64,000 bases of DNA. Source: Fusobacterium_C necrophorum_A. Lineage in GTDB: Bacteria; Fusobacteriota; Fusobacteriia; Fusobacteriales; Fusobacteriaceae. The stretch spans positions 11,726 to 75,725 of the forward strand of contig NZ_SBAP01000013.1 of NCBI RefSeq assembly GCF_004134945.1. The letters run 5' to 3'. The notes beneath the pieces were generated by a model. The model had not been told where the DNA came from, did no database searches, and saw only the letters and a list, made by a program, of their open reading frames with translations. The translations under genes were made by a program, and so were the position numbers. This document shows, piece after piece, positions 8,477 to 17,500 of this stretch. Position 1 is the stretch's first letter. Every line of letters starts with the position of its first letter.

Positions 8477-11400
8477 ATGGGAATCAGAAATTTTGAAAAA
8501 ATTAAAATTAAATTGGCATCTCCTGAAAAGATTGAAGAATGGTCATATGGGGAAGTAACAAAGCCGGAAACCATAAATTATAGAACGTTGAATCCGGAAA
8601 AAGACGGATTGTTCTGCGAAAAAATCTTTGGACCGACGAAAGATTGGGAATGTGCATGTGGAAAATACAAGAGAATGCGATACAAAGGTTTGGTTTGTGA
8701 AAAATGTGAAGTGGAAGTGACAAAATCGAAAGTCAGAAGAGAAAGAATGGGACATATTGCTTTGGCAGCTCCGGTTTCACACATTTGGTATTCCAAAGGA
8801 ACTCCCAATAAAATGTCTTTGATTATCGGCTTATCTCCAAAAGAATTGGAATCTGTATTGTATTTTGCGAGATATATTGTCACGGAAAGTGATGAGGATA
8901 GCTTAGAGATTGGAAAAATCATCACGGAAAAAGAATATAAGTTGTTTAAACAACTGTATGGAAATAAGTTTGAAGCTTACATGGGTGCGGAAGCGATTTT
9001 AAAATTGTTGGAAAGAATCAATTTAGAAGAGTTAAGAATTGAGTTGGAGGCGGAATTGGAGGAAGTTTCTTCCGCTCAAAAACGAAAGAAAATTGTAAAA
9101 CGTTTGAAAATTGTTCGAGATTTTATTGCTTCCGGAAACAAACCGGAATGGATGATTTTAAAAAATGTCCCTGTAATTCCGGCGGATTTGCGTCCTATGG
9201 TACAATTGGACGGAGGGAGATTTGCGACTTCGGATTTAAATGATTTGTATCGAAGAGTCATCAATCGAAACAATCGTTTGAAAAAATTATTGGAAATCCG
9301 AGCTCCCGAAATTGTCGTAAAAAATGAAAAAAGAATGTTACAGGAAGCCGTAGATGCTTTGATTGACAATGGTCGAAGAGGAAAACCGGTGGTGGCTCAA
9401 AATAACAGAGAATTGAAATCCTTGTCCGATATGTTGAAGGGAAAACAAGGACGTTTCCGACAAAATTTGTTGGGGAAACGGGTAGACTACTCAGCACGAT
9501 CTGTTATTGTGGTAGGACCGTCTTTAAAGATGAATCAATGTGGAATTCCTAAGAAAATGGCTTTGGAATTATACAAACCGTTTATTATGAGAGAATTGGT
9601 AAAACGGGAATTGGCAACCAACATTAAAACAGCGAAAAAATTGGTTGAAGAAGCCGATGACAAGGTTTGGGATGTTATTGAAGATGTCATTCAAGATCAC
9701 CCGGTTTTATTGAACAGAGCTCCAACTCTGCATAGATTATCTATTCAAGCATTTGAACCCGTTTTGATTGAAGGAAAGGCGATTCGACTGCATCCTTTGG
9801 TTTGTTCCGCCTTCAACGCCGACTTCGACGGAGATCAAATGGCGGTACATTTGATGTTATCTCCGGAAGCTATCATGGAAGCAAAATTATTGATGTTGGC
9901 ACCGAATAATATCATTGCTCCCTCCAATGGAGAACCGATTGCAGTACCTTCTCAAGACATGGTTATGGGATGTTATTACATGACAGAAAAGAAAAAAGGA
10001 GCCAAAGGAGAGGGAAAGGTCTTTTCCAATATTGAGCAGTTATTGACAGCTTATCAAAATCAAGTCATTGATACTCATGCTCTTGTTAAAGTCAGAGTCA
10101 ATGGAGAAATGGTGGAAACAACTGCCGGATTGGTAATGTTCAATGAAATTTTACCGATACAGGATAGAAACTATCAAAGGACCATCGGAAAGAAAGAATT
10201 GAAAAATTTAATCGCATATTTGTATGATGAACACGGTTTCACAGAAACAGCGGATTTAATCAATAAATTAAAGAATTTCGGATATCATTACTCCACTTTG
10301 GCAGGAATTTCTGTAGGAGTGGAAGATTTGGTGATTCCGGAAGAAAAGAAACATTTGTTGGCAGCTGCGGACAAACAAATCGAAGAAATTGATGCCGATT
10401 ATAAATCCGGAAAGATTATTAACGAAGAACGATATCGAAAGACAATTGAAGTCTGGTCCAAAACAACAGATGCCGTTACAAAAGCAATGATGAACGGATT
10501 GGATAAATTTAACCCGGTATATATGATGGCAAATTCAGGAGCACGGGGGAATACAAACCAAATGCGTCAATTAGCCGGAATGAGAGGAAATATGGCGGAT
10601 ACACAAGGGCGTATCATTGAAACTCCAATCAAGGCGAATTTCCGAGAGGGATTGACGGTCTTGGAGTTCTTTATTTCTTCTCACGGAGCGAGAAAAGGAT
10701 TGGCTGATACCGCACTTCGAACTGCCGATTCAGGATACTTAACGAGAAGATTGGTGGACATTTCCCACGAAGTGATTGTCAATGCGGAAGATTGCGGAAC
10801 GATGCAAGGAATTGAAGTAGGAGACTTGATTTCCGGAGGAAAAGTCATTGAAAAATTGTCGGAAAGAATCAAGGGAAGAGTCTTGGCGGAGGATCTAATC
10901 CACGAGGGAGAAATCTTAGCCACTCGGAATACGATGATCGGAAAAGAACTGCTTCGAGAAATTGATGAAAAAGGAATCAAAAAAGTAAAAATTCGATCTC
11001 CTTTGACTTGTGCTTTGGAAAAAGGAGTCTGCAAAAAATGTTACGGTATGGACTTGTCCAACTTAAAAGAAATTTTATTGGGAGAAGCTGTGGGAGTTGT
11101 TGCAGCTCAGTCCATCGGAGAACCGGGAACACAACTTACCATGAGAACTTTCCATACAGGGGGAGTAGCAAGCGCTTCGGCAGCAATTACACAAATTAAA
11201 TCGGAAAATGGAGGGCGAATTTCTTTCCGGGATATTCATACCTTGAATTTGAATGGAGAAGAAATTGTCGTAAGTCAAGCAGGAAAAGTCATTGTAGCAG
11301 ACAACGAATATGAGGTTTCTTCGGGATCTACTCTACGAGTGAAAGAGGGAGATATTATTGAAGAGGGAACGGTATTGGTGACCTTTGACCCATATCACAT

Positions 11401-12445
11401 TCCATTGATTGCAGCCCAAGACGGAAAAGTTGAATATCGAGAATTGACACCGAAGAAGACCTACGATGAAAAATATGATGTTTGGCAATCCTTGGTGGTT
11501 AAAGCCATGGACAGTGGAGATGTTAACCCTCGAGTTCATATTTTAGACAAAGAGGGGAAAAAGTTAGGAACTTACAACATTCCTTATGGAGCCTACATGA
11601 TGGTGGAAGACGGAGCTATGGTCAAAAAGGGAGATATCCTTGCAAAGATTATGAAAATCGGAGAGGGATCCAAGGACATTACAGGAGGTCTTCCGAGAGT
11701 ACAAGAATTGTTTGAAGCAAGAAATCCAAAAGGAAAAGCAATGCTTACAGAAATTGACGGAAGAGTAGAAATCAATAATCGTAAGAAGAAAGGAATGCGA
11801 GTCGTTACGGTAAAAGCCCTAGATGATTCCGGAGACCAACGGGAATATTTGGTTCCTGTGGGAGAACGTCTGATTGTTACGGACGGATTGAAGGTAAAAG
11901 CAGGAGATAAAATTACCGAAGGAGCCATTTCTCCTTTTGACGTATTAAATATTAAAGGCTTGGTTGCAGCGGAACAGTTTATCTTGGAATCGGTACAACA
12001 AGTATATCGAGATCAAGGGGTAGGAGTGAATGATAAACATATAGAAATCATTGTAAAGCAAATGTTTAAGAAGGTAAAAATCGTTGATTCCGGAGCTTCT
12101 TTGTTCTTAGAAGATGAAGTAGTGGAAAAGAGATTGGTGGACTTGGAAAATAAAGAATTGGCGGAAAAAGGAAAAGCTTTAATTCAATACGAGCCAATTA
12201 TTCAAGGAATTACCAAGGCGGCTGTCAATACGGGAAGTTTTATTTCCGCAGCTTCTTTCCAAGAAACGACAAAAGTTCTTTCCAATGCAGCAATTGAAGG
12301 AAAGGTCGACTATTTGGAAGGATTGAAAGAGAATGTCATTATCGGAAAGAAAATTCCGGCAGGAACAGGATTCTCAGCCTATAAAAATGTAGCGATGAAA
12401 GTACAGGAAGAATTCGGGACAGAATTGGAAGCAGTAGAAGAATAG
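8477..12445 (+). CDS. rpoC: DNA-directed RNA polymerase subunit beta'
   Basis: A 1322-residue beta' subunit. The N-terminal zinc site is visible as CACGKYKRMRYKGLVCEKC near residues 60-78. The catalytic Mg-binding loop NADFDGDQMAVH is near residue 448, and the second zinc site runs from DCG near residue 775 to CALEKGVCKKCYG near 850. The bridge-helix and trigger-loop region is intact (GEPGTQLTMRTFHTGG). It follows rpoB by 36 bases with an AAGGAGG RBS. Confidence 0.99.
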   Translation: MGIRNFEKIKIKLASPEKIEEWSYGEVTKPETINYRTLNPEKDGLFCEKIFGPTKDWECACGKYKRMRYKGLVCEKCEVEVTKSKVRRERMGHIALAAPVSHIWYSKGTPNKMSLIIGLSPKELESVLYFARYIVTESDEDSLEIGKIITEKEYKLFKQLYGNKFEAYMGAEAILKLLERINLEELRIELEAELEEVSSAQKRKKIVKRLKIVRDFIASGNKPEWMILKNVPVIPADLRPMVQLDGGRFATSDLNDLYRRVINRNNRLKKLLEIRAPEIVVKNEKRMLQEAVDALIDNGRRGKPVVAQNNRELKSLSDMLKGKQGRFRQNLLGKRVDYSARSVIVVGPSLKMNQCGIPKKMALELYKPFIMRELVKRELATNIKTAKKLVEEADDKVWDVIEDVIQDHPVLLNRAPTLHRLSIQAFEPVLIEGKAIRLHPLVCSAFNADFDGDQMAVHLMLSPEAIMEAKLLMLAPNNIIAPSNGEPIAVPSQDMVMGCYYMTEKKKGAKGEGKVFSNIEQLLTAYQNQVIDTHALVKVRVNGEMVETTAGLVMFNEILPIQDRNYQRTIGKKELKNLIAYLYDEHGFTETADLINKLKNFGYHYSTLAGISVGVEDLVIPEEKKHLLAAADKQIEEIDADYKSGKIINEERYRKTIEVWSKTTDAVTKAMMNGLDKFNPVYMMANSGARGNTNQMRQLAGMRGNMADTQGRIIETPIKANFREGLTVLEFFISSHGARKGLADTALRTADSGYLTRRLVDISHEVIVNAEDCGTMQGIEVGDLISGGKVIEKLSERIKGRVLAEDLIHEGEILATRNTMIGKELLREIDEKGIKKVKIRSPLTCALEKGVCKKCYGMDLSNLKEILLGEAVGVVAAQSIGEPGTQLTMRTFHTGGVASASAAITQIKSENGGRISFRDIHTLNLNGEEIVVSQAGKVIVADNEYEVSSGSTLRVKEGDIIEEGTVLVTFDPYHIPLIAAQDGKVEYRELTPKKTYDEKYDVWQSLVVKAMDSGDVNPRVHILDKEGKKLGTYNIPYGAYMMVEDGAMVKKGDILAKIMKIGEGSKDITGGLPRVQELFEARNPKGKAMLTEIDGRVEINNRKKKGMRVVTVKALDDSGDQREYLVPVGERLIVTDGLKVKAGDKITEGAISPFDVLNIKGLVAAEQFILESVQQVYRDQGVGVNDKHIEIIVKQMFKKVKIVDSGASLFLEDEVVEKRLVDLENKELAEKGKALIQYEPIIQGITKAAVNTGSFISAASFQETTKVLSNAAIEGKVDYLEGLKENVIIGKKIPAGTGFSAYKNVAMKVQEEFGTELEAVEE

Positions 12446-12453
12446 AAATAATG

Positions 12454-12482
12454 TTAGGAATAGGACAGGCTCCTATTCCTAA
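12454..12482 (+). other. perfect 12-bp hairpin between rpoC and yicC
   Basis: TTAGGAATAGGA (12454-12465) pairs perfectly with TCCTATTCCTAA (12471-12482) around a five-base loop. It is followed by AATCATAATATT and not by a clean T-tract, so it is either a weak terminator or an mRNA processing/stability hairpin between two operon segments. Confidence 0.6.
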
Positions 12483-12505
12483 ATCATAATATTGGAGGAA
12501 AGAGC

Positions 12506-13384
12506 ATGAGAAGCATGACAGGATATGCAAAGCTTCTGTATGAAGATGAAAAATATGCTTTGCAGTTGGAAATGAAAAGTGTAAACAACAAAAACTTATC
12601 GTGTAAAATCAAACTTCCTTACAATTTAAATTTTTTGGAAACGAAAATTCGAAATGAAATTGCAACGAAGGTATTAAGAGGTTCTGTCGAGTTACGTATT
12701 GAGCTGGAGGAAAAAGAGGAAAGTATCGAAGAAATCAAATATGATAAGAACTTGACAAAGGCGTATTTTGAAACTCTTTCTTCTATGGAACGGGACTTGG
12801 GAGAGAACTTTTCCAATAAAATGGATTTGTTGGTTCGAAACTTTAATGTATTGAAAAAGGGAAATCGTCAAGTTTCCGAAGAAGAATACGGTCATTTCTT
12901 ACTTCCGAAAATTCAAGAATTGTTACTTCCTTTTTTACAAAGTCGAGAAGAAGAAGGACGTCGACTTCAAATCTTTTTCTTAGAAAAATTGGAAGTTTTG
13001 AAAGGCTATGTTGCAAAGATAGAGGAATATCAATCGGTAGTGGTAGAGAGATACAAAGAAAAATTACTTAGCCGATTACAAAGTTGCCGGGAAGATTTAC
13101 ACTTTGAAGAAAGCGATATTTTGAAAGAAGTGATGATTTTTACAGATAGAGCGGATATTTCAGAGGAGTTGTCACGTCTGAAGAGTCACTTACAACAGTT
13201 GGAACGGGAACTGAACAGTGAAGAAGCAGCTTTGGGAAAGAAGATTGAGTTTTTATTACAAGAAATTTTTCGCGAATTGAATACCACAGGGGTAAAATCC
13301 AATTTATATGAAATTTCCAATTTGGTCGTTTCTGCAAAAAATGAATTAGAAAAAATCAGAGAACAAATTATGAATATTGAGTAA
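12506..13384 (+). CDS. yicC: YicC family endoribonuclease
   Basis: A 292-residue protein beginning MRSMTGYAK, the hallmark of the YicC/YloC family, with the conserved EMKSVNNKNL segment at about 28-37 and a C-terminal DUF1732-type region ending SNLVVSAKNELEKIREQ. Family members are metal-dependent endoribonucleases involved in mRNA and small RNA turnover. It stands directly upstream of gmk and rpoZ, as in many Firmicutes and Proteobacteria. RBS TTGGAGG. Confidence 0.92.
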   Translation: MRSMTGYAKLLYEDEKYALQLEMKSVNNKNLSCKIKLPYNLNFLETKIRNEIATKVLRGSVELRIELEEKEESIEEIKYDKNLTKAYFETLSSMERDLGENFSNKMDLLVRNFNVLKKGNRQVSEEEYGHFLLPKIQELLLPFLQSREEEGRRLQIFFLEKLEVLKGYVAKIEEYQSVVVERYKEKLLSRLQSCREDLHFEESDILKEVMIFTDRADISEELSRLKSHLQQLERELNSEEAALGKKIEFLLQEIFRELNTTGVKSNLYEISNLVVSAKNELEKIREQIMNIE

Positions 13385-13396
13385 GGAGAGTGAGTC

Positions 13397-13960
13397 ATGC
13401 CGAAAGGGAACTTATATATCGTTTCAGGACCTAGCGGTGCCGGGAAGTCTACGATTTGTAGAAAAGTTCGCAAAATATTGGGAATCAATCTTGCAACCTC
13501 CGCTACTACAAGGGAACCTAGAGTCGGAGAGGTTCACGGAGTGGATTATTATTTTTTAAGTCATGCCGAATTTGAGAAAAAAATTCAAGAGGGAGCTTTT
13601 CTGGAATACGCGAAAGTTCATAATAATTACTATGGAACTTTGAAGTCGGAAGTAGAGAGTCGAGTGAATCAGGGAGAAAAAGTGATTTTAGAGATTGATG
13701 TCCAAGGAGGATTGCAGGTAAAAGCCTTATATCCCGATGCTCATTTAATTTTCTTTAAAACACCGAATTTGGAACAATTAGAAGCGAGATTGCGAGGAAG
13801 AAAGACCGATAGTGAAGAGACCATTCAATTACGATTGAAAAATTCGATTCAGGAGTTGGAGTGTGAAAAAAAATATGATATTTCGATTGTGAATCATACC
13901 GTCGAACAAGCTTGTAATGATTTAATTCAAATTATTGAAGAAAAGGAGAATCTATCATGA
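13397..13960 (+). CDS. gmk: guanylate kinase
   Basis: A 187-residue kinase with the P-loop SGPSGAGKST (residues 9-18), the GMP-binding segment TSATTREPRVGEVHGVDYYF near 34-53 and the lid region RLRGRKTDSEE. It converts GMP and ATP to GDP and ADP in nucleotide supply. It overlaps rpoZ by four bases (ATGA), indicating translational coupling. Confidence 0.97.
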   Translation: MPKGNLYIVSGPSGAGKSTICRKVRKILGINLATSATTREPRVGEVHGVDYYFLSHAEFEKKIQEGAFLEYAKVHNNYYGTLKSEVESRVNQGEKVILEIDVQGGLQVKALYPDAHLIFFKTPNLEQLEARLRGRKTDSEETIQLRLKNSIQELECEKKYDISIVNHTVEQACNDLIQIIEEKENLS

Positions 13961-14157
13961 AAAAGGATATTACTTATGATGAACTTTTGGAAAAAATTCC
14001 AAACAAATATGTTTTAACGATTGTAGGAGGAGAAAGAGCGAGAGAGCTTCATGCAGGAGCCACCCCTTTGACCAAAACGTCGAAGAAAGATACCGACTTA
14101 AAAAAAGTATTTCGTGAAATTATAGACGGGAAAATTCATTATGAAGCAGATAACTAG
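13957..14157 (+). CDS. rpoZ: DNA-directed RNA polymerase subunit omega
   Basis: A 66-residue protein beginning MKKDITYDELLEKIPNKYVL, with the conserved RARELH segment at residues 28-33. It lacks the long C-terminal extension of some omegas. The gmk-rpoZ order is typical. Omega helps beta' fold and, in some bacteria, binds ppGpp. Its 3' end overlaps apbE by 17 bases. Confidence 0.9.
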   Translation: MKKDITYDELLEKIPNKYVLTIVGGERARELHAGATPLTKTSKKDTDLKKVFREIIDGKIHYEADN

Positions 14158-15136
14158 AGTTTGGATTGTGCTTTTTTGTCTGTTTCTGGGGACGGCAGTC
14201 TATGCAAAGGAAACAAAGTATGAGGAAAGTCGATTTTTATTCGGAACCTATATTAAGATTACCATATATTCTGAAAATACTGCAAATGCGAAGAAAGCAG
14301 TTCAAGCCGCCTTCCAAGAAATTGACAGAATTGACAAGAAGTTTAACAGTAAGACGGAGGGAAGTATCATCTATCGTCTGAATCATGCTTCCAACAAAGA
14401 AATTCCTTTGGATCAAGAAGGGAAGTTTTTATTTGAGACAATTCAAAAAGCATATCTTCTCTCACATAAAAAATATGATATTACGATTTCTCCTCTCTTC
14501 AAACTTTGGAATTTTGAGCAGCCTGAAAGAGCGAAGATTCCCGGGAAGATTTCTTTGGAAAAAAGTTTGAAAGAAGTGGACTTTGACAAGGTAACAATAC
14601 AAGGCAATCGTCTAAAACTTCTTTCTCCTGTCAAAGAGATTGATACAGGCTCTTTTTTAAAGGGCTATGCTTTGGCAAGGGCGGAGAAAGTTCTACAGGA
14701 AAAAGGTATGAAAAGTGCTTTTATCAGTTCTATTTCAAGTATTGATCTGCTGGGAAGCAAGCCGGGGGGAAAGCCTTGGAGAATTGCTCTCGAAAATCCT
14801 GAGAATGTAAACGAGATGTTGGGAATTTTGTCTTTAAAAGACAAAGCCTTAGGAGTCTCGGGAGATTATCAGACCTATGTGGAAATTCAGGGGAAGAGAT
14901 ATCACCATATTTTGGATAAGGCAACAGGTTATCCCGTTACCGATAAAAAAATGGTGGTTGTTCTTTGCAAAGACGGCTTTGAAGCCGATGTCTATTCGAC
15001 CGCATTTTTTCTGATGCCGATTTCTGAAGTCTTGGCTTATGCGAATAAAACCGAAGATTTGGAAGTTATGATTGTGGATAAGAGGATGAAATTTCACATG
15101 AGTAAAGGATTTTCACAATATTTCTCAAAAAAATAG
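14141..15136 (+). CDS. apbE: FAD:protein FMN transferase (ApbE family)
   Basis: A 331-residue exported protein. An N-terminal signal peptide (about residues 1-22, hydrophobic core then TAVYA-K) has no clear lipobox cysteine at its end. Family features: RFLFGTYIKIT near 31-41, the DTGSFLKGYALARA segment near 168-181 (FAD/AMP site), and YHHILDKATGYPV near 250-262, the metal and flavin-transfer motif. ApbE attaches FMN to Thr residues of Rnf/Nqr-type subunits and other flavoproteins outside the cytoplasm; Rnf is not in this window. It overlaps rpoZ, so it belongs to the yicC-gmk-rpoZ transcript. The NxGG-type segment is divergent (FISSISSIDLLG). Confidence 0.9.
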   Translation: MKQITRVWIVLFCLFLGTAVYAKETKYEESRFLFGTYIKITIYSENTANAKKAVQAAFQEIDRIDKKFNSKTEGSIIYRLNHASNKEIPLDQEGKFLFETIQKAYLLSHKKYDITISPLFKLWNFEQPERAKIPGKISLEKSLKEVDFDKVTIQGNRLKLLSPVKEIDTGSFLKGYALARAEKVLQEKGMKSAFISSISSIDLLGSKPGGKPWRIALENPENVNEMLGILSLKDKALGVSGDYQTYVEIQGKRYHHILDKATGYPVTDKKMVVVLCKDGFEADVYSTAFFLMPISEVLAYANKTEDLEVMIVDKRMKFHMSKGFSQYFSKK

Positions 15137-15137
15137 C

Positions 15138-15166
15138 TTGTCATATGGGAGTTTTTACATTATAAT
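15138..15166 (+). promoter_or_regulatory. promoter of hppA
   Basis: -35 TTGTCA at 15138-15143, 17-base spacer, -10 TATAAT at 15161-15166. The start of hppA lies 38 bases further, with TGGAGGG as RBS. Confidence 0.85.
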
Positions 15167-15203
15167 AAATAAGTTAAATAAAATGAAAAATGGAGGGAAT
15201 ATC

Positions 15204-17237
15204 ATGGAACAAATGTTTATGTATTTTGGTATCATAGCAGGAATTATTTCATTGATTGCTGCATTCTATTATGCCAAAAAAGTGGAAAGCTATTCAATTA
15301 ACATTCCTAGAGTAGCAGAAATTACGGAAGCCATTCGAGAGGGGGCTATGGCATTTTTGACGGCGGAATATAAAATTTTAATTTGGTTCGTCATTGCCGT
15401 TGCTGTATTGTTAGGAATTGCGATCAGTCCATTCACAGCGGTTGCCTTCGTATTGGGAGCGATTACTTCCGCAATTGCCGGAAATATCGGAATGAGAATT
15501 GCTACAAAAGCCAATGGAAGAACAGCGATTGCGGCAAAAGAAGGAGGATTGGCAAAAGCTCTGGATGTTGCTTTCTCCGGAGGAGCTGTTATGGGCTTGT
15601 CCGTTGTTGGATTGGGAATCTTAATGTTATCTATCATAATGTTGATATTGACCGGAATGGGAATGGAATTATCTACTGTTGCGGCGGAATTAACAGGATT
15701 CGGAATGGGAGCTTCTTCGATTGCTTTGTTTGCAAGAGTAGGAGGAGGAATTTATACGAAAGCCGCAGACGTGGGAGCTGACTTAGTAGGAAAAGTGGAA
15801 GCGGGAATTCCGGAAGATGACCCTAGAAACCCTGCAACCATTGCAGATAACGTAGGAGATAACGTAGGAGACGTTGCCGGAATGGGAGCGGACTTATTTG
15901 AATCTTATGTAGGATCTATCATTGCAGCCGTTGCGTTAGGAACGTTTATGGCGGCACAAGAAGCGGGAATGACGGCGATTGGATATATTTTTGCTCCTTT
16001 GGTTCTTGCAGGATTAGGAATTATCGCTTCTATCTTGGCATCCTTTACAGTAAAAACAAACGATCCGAATGCCGTGCATCATAAATTGGAAACAGGAACA
16101 AGAATTGCAGGTTTATTGACTATTATCGCTTCTTTTGGAGTCATTAAATATTTTGAGTTGCCTCTTGGAGTATTTTGGGCAATCGTAGCCGGATTGGTAG
16201 CCGGATTGGTTATTGCGTACTTCACCGGATTATATACAGATACCCATACAAAAGCAGTCAATAGAATTTCGGATGCAGCCAGCACAGGAGCGGCAACAGC
16301 AATTATTGAAGGATTGGCTGTTGGAATGGAATCTACCGTAGCACCGATTATTATTATTGCGATTGCGATTATCATTGCTTTCCAACAAGGAGGATTGTAC
16401 GGAATTGCGATTGCAGCAGTGGGAATGTTGGCAACTACGGGAATGGTTGTTGCTGTTGATGCCTATGGACCGGTTGCAGATAATGCCGGAGGAATTGCGG
16501 AAATGTCAGAATTGCCGAAGGAAGTAAGAGAAACGACGGATAAGTTGGATGCCGTTGGAAACTCAACAGCAGCGGTTGGAAAGGGATTTGCAGTGGGATC
16601 AGCAGCCTTAACCGCTTTGTCTTTATTCGCGACTTACAAACAAACTGTTGACAGTATGACAGATTTTGATTTAGTTATTGATGTAACCAATCCTGAAGTT
16701 ATTGTAGGATTGTTTATCGGAGGAATGTTGACCTTCTTATTTGCCGCTTTAACCATGACAGCGGTTGGAAAGGCAGCAATTGAAATGGTAGAAGAAGTAA
16801 GAAGACAATTCCGAGAAATTCCGGGAATTATGGAAAAGAAAGCAAAACCGGATTACAAGAGATGTGTGGAAATTTCTACGCATTCTTCTTTAAAACAAAT
16901 GATTTTACCGGGAGTATTGGCAATCGTGGCTCCTGTGGTAGTAGGAGTTTGGTCAGTACAAGCCTTGGGAGGATTGTTGGCAGGAGCCTTGGTAACAGGA
17001 ATTTTAATGGCAATTATGATGGCAAATGCCGGAGGAGCTTGGGATAACGGAAAAAAACAAATTGAAGCGGGATATAAGGGAGACGGAAAAGGATCCGACC
17101 GACATAAGGCAGCCGTCGTTGGAGATACCGTTGGAGATCCGTTCAAAGATACTTCCGGACCTTCCATGAATATCTTGATTAAACTGATGACTATCGTATC
17201 TGTAGTATTGGTACCATTCTTTGTGAAATTTATTTAA
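15204..17237 (+). CDS. hppA: K+-dependent membrane-bound pyrophosphatase (Na+ or H+ pump)
   Basis: A 677-residue protein with about 16 transmembrane helices. The start at 15204 is preferred over the upstream in-frame codon at 15138 because TGGAGGG (15191-15197) precedes it and the earlier codon lies inside the promoter. Catalytic motifs are DVGADLVGKVEAG near residue 190, DNVGDNVGD near 215 and the C-terminal DTVGDPFKDTSGPS. In the sequence GNSTAAVGKG (452-461) the fifth residue is Ala456; K+-independent enzymes carry Lys here, so this is the K+-dependent type. Most enzymes of that type in anaerobes pump Na+, but the ion is not settled by what I can see. It couples PPi hydrolysis to a cation gradient. 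Confidence 0.95.
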   Translation: MEQMFMYFGIIAGIISLIAAFYYAKKVESYSINIPRVAEITEAIREGAMAFLTAEYKILIWFVIAVAVLLGIAISPFTAVAFVLGAITSAIAGNIGMRIATKANGRTAIAAKEGGLAKALDVAFSGGAVMGLSVVGLGILMLSIIMLILTGMGMELSTVAAELTGFGMGASSIALFARVGGGIYTKAADVGADLVGKVEAGIPEDDPRNPATIADNVGDNVGDVAGMGADLFESYVGSIIAAVALGTFMAAQEAGMTAIGYIFAPLVLAGLGIIASILASFTVKTNDPNAVHHKLETGTRIAGLLTIIASFGVIKYFELPLGVFWAIVAGLVAGLVIAYFTGLYTDTHTKAVNRISDAASTGAATAIIEGLAVGMESTVAPIIIIAIAIIIAFQQGGLYGIAIAAVGMLATTGMVVAVDAYGPVADNAGGIAEMSELPKEVRETTDKLDAVGNSTAAVGKGFAVGSAALTALSLFATYKQTVDSMTDFDLVIDVTNPEVIVGLFIGGMLTFLFAALTMTAVGKAAIEMVEEVRRQFREIPGIMEKKAKPDYKRCVEISTHSSLKQMILPGVLAIVAPVVVGVWSVQALGGLLAGALVTGILMAIMMANAGGAWDNGKKQIEAGYKGDGKGSDRHKAAVVGDTVGDPFKDTSGPSMNILIKLMTIVSVVLVPFFVKFI

Positions 17238-17296
17238 GAACGGCACTGATATTCCCAACAGATGAATGTGGAGAGAAAAAAATAAGAAATTTGGAA

Positions 17297-17330
17297 ATGA
17301 CGTCTATGCGAGTAGATGTCATTTTTTTTT
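17297..17330 (+). terminator. terminator of hppA
   Basis: Stem ATGACGTCTA (17297-17306) with TAGATGTCAT (17313-17322), one G-T pair, six-base loop, followed by a run of nine or so T residues. Confidence 0.88.
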
Positions 17331-17402
17331 ACAAAAAGCGAATCATATTTTCAGAAAGAAAGTCTTCCTATTTTTTTCTAAAAAGAATTATGAAATTTCA
17401 GC

Positions 17403-17431
17403 TTGACAAAACAGGCAAATTTTTATATAAT
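17403..17431 (+). promoter_or_regulatory. consensus promoter of the DUF3798 transporter operon
   Basis: Perfect TTGACA at 17403-17408, 17-base spacer and perfect TATAAT at 17426-17431. Such a full-consensus promoter implies strong expression unless it is repressed. Confidence 0.92.
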
Positions 17432-17459
17432 AAACGAAAATATCTAAAAAATAAAAAAA

Positions 17460-17475
17460 TAGTACAATTGTACTA
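17460..17475. promoter_or_regulatory. 16-bp perfect palindrome, candidate operator
   Basis: TAGTACAATTGTACTA is an exact inverted repeat lying roughly 22-37 bases after the predicted transcription start and 11 bases before the Shine-Dalgarno of the DUF3798 gene. There is no loop, so it is more likely a dimeric repressor site than a terminator. The regulator is unknown and is not encoded next to it. Confidence 0.5.
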
Positions 17476-17500
17476 AAAAAATAACAAGGGGGAAGTGCGC

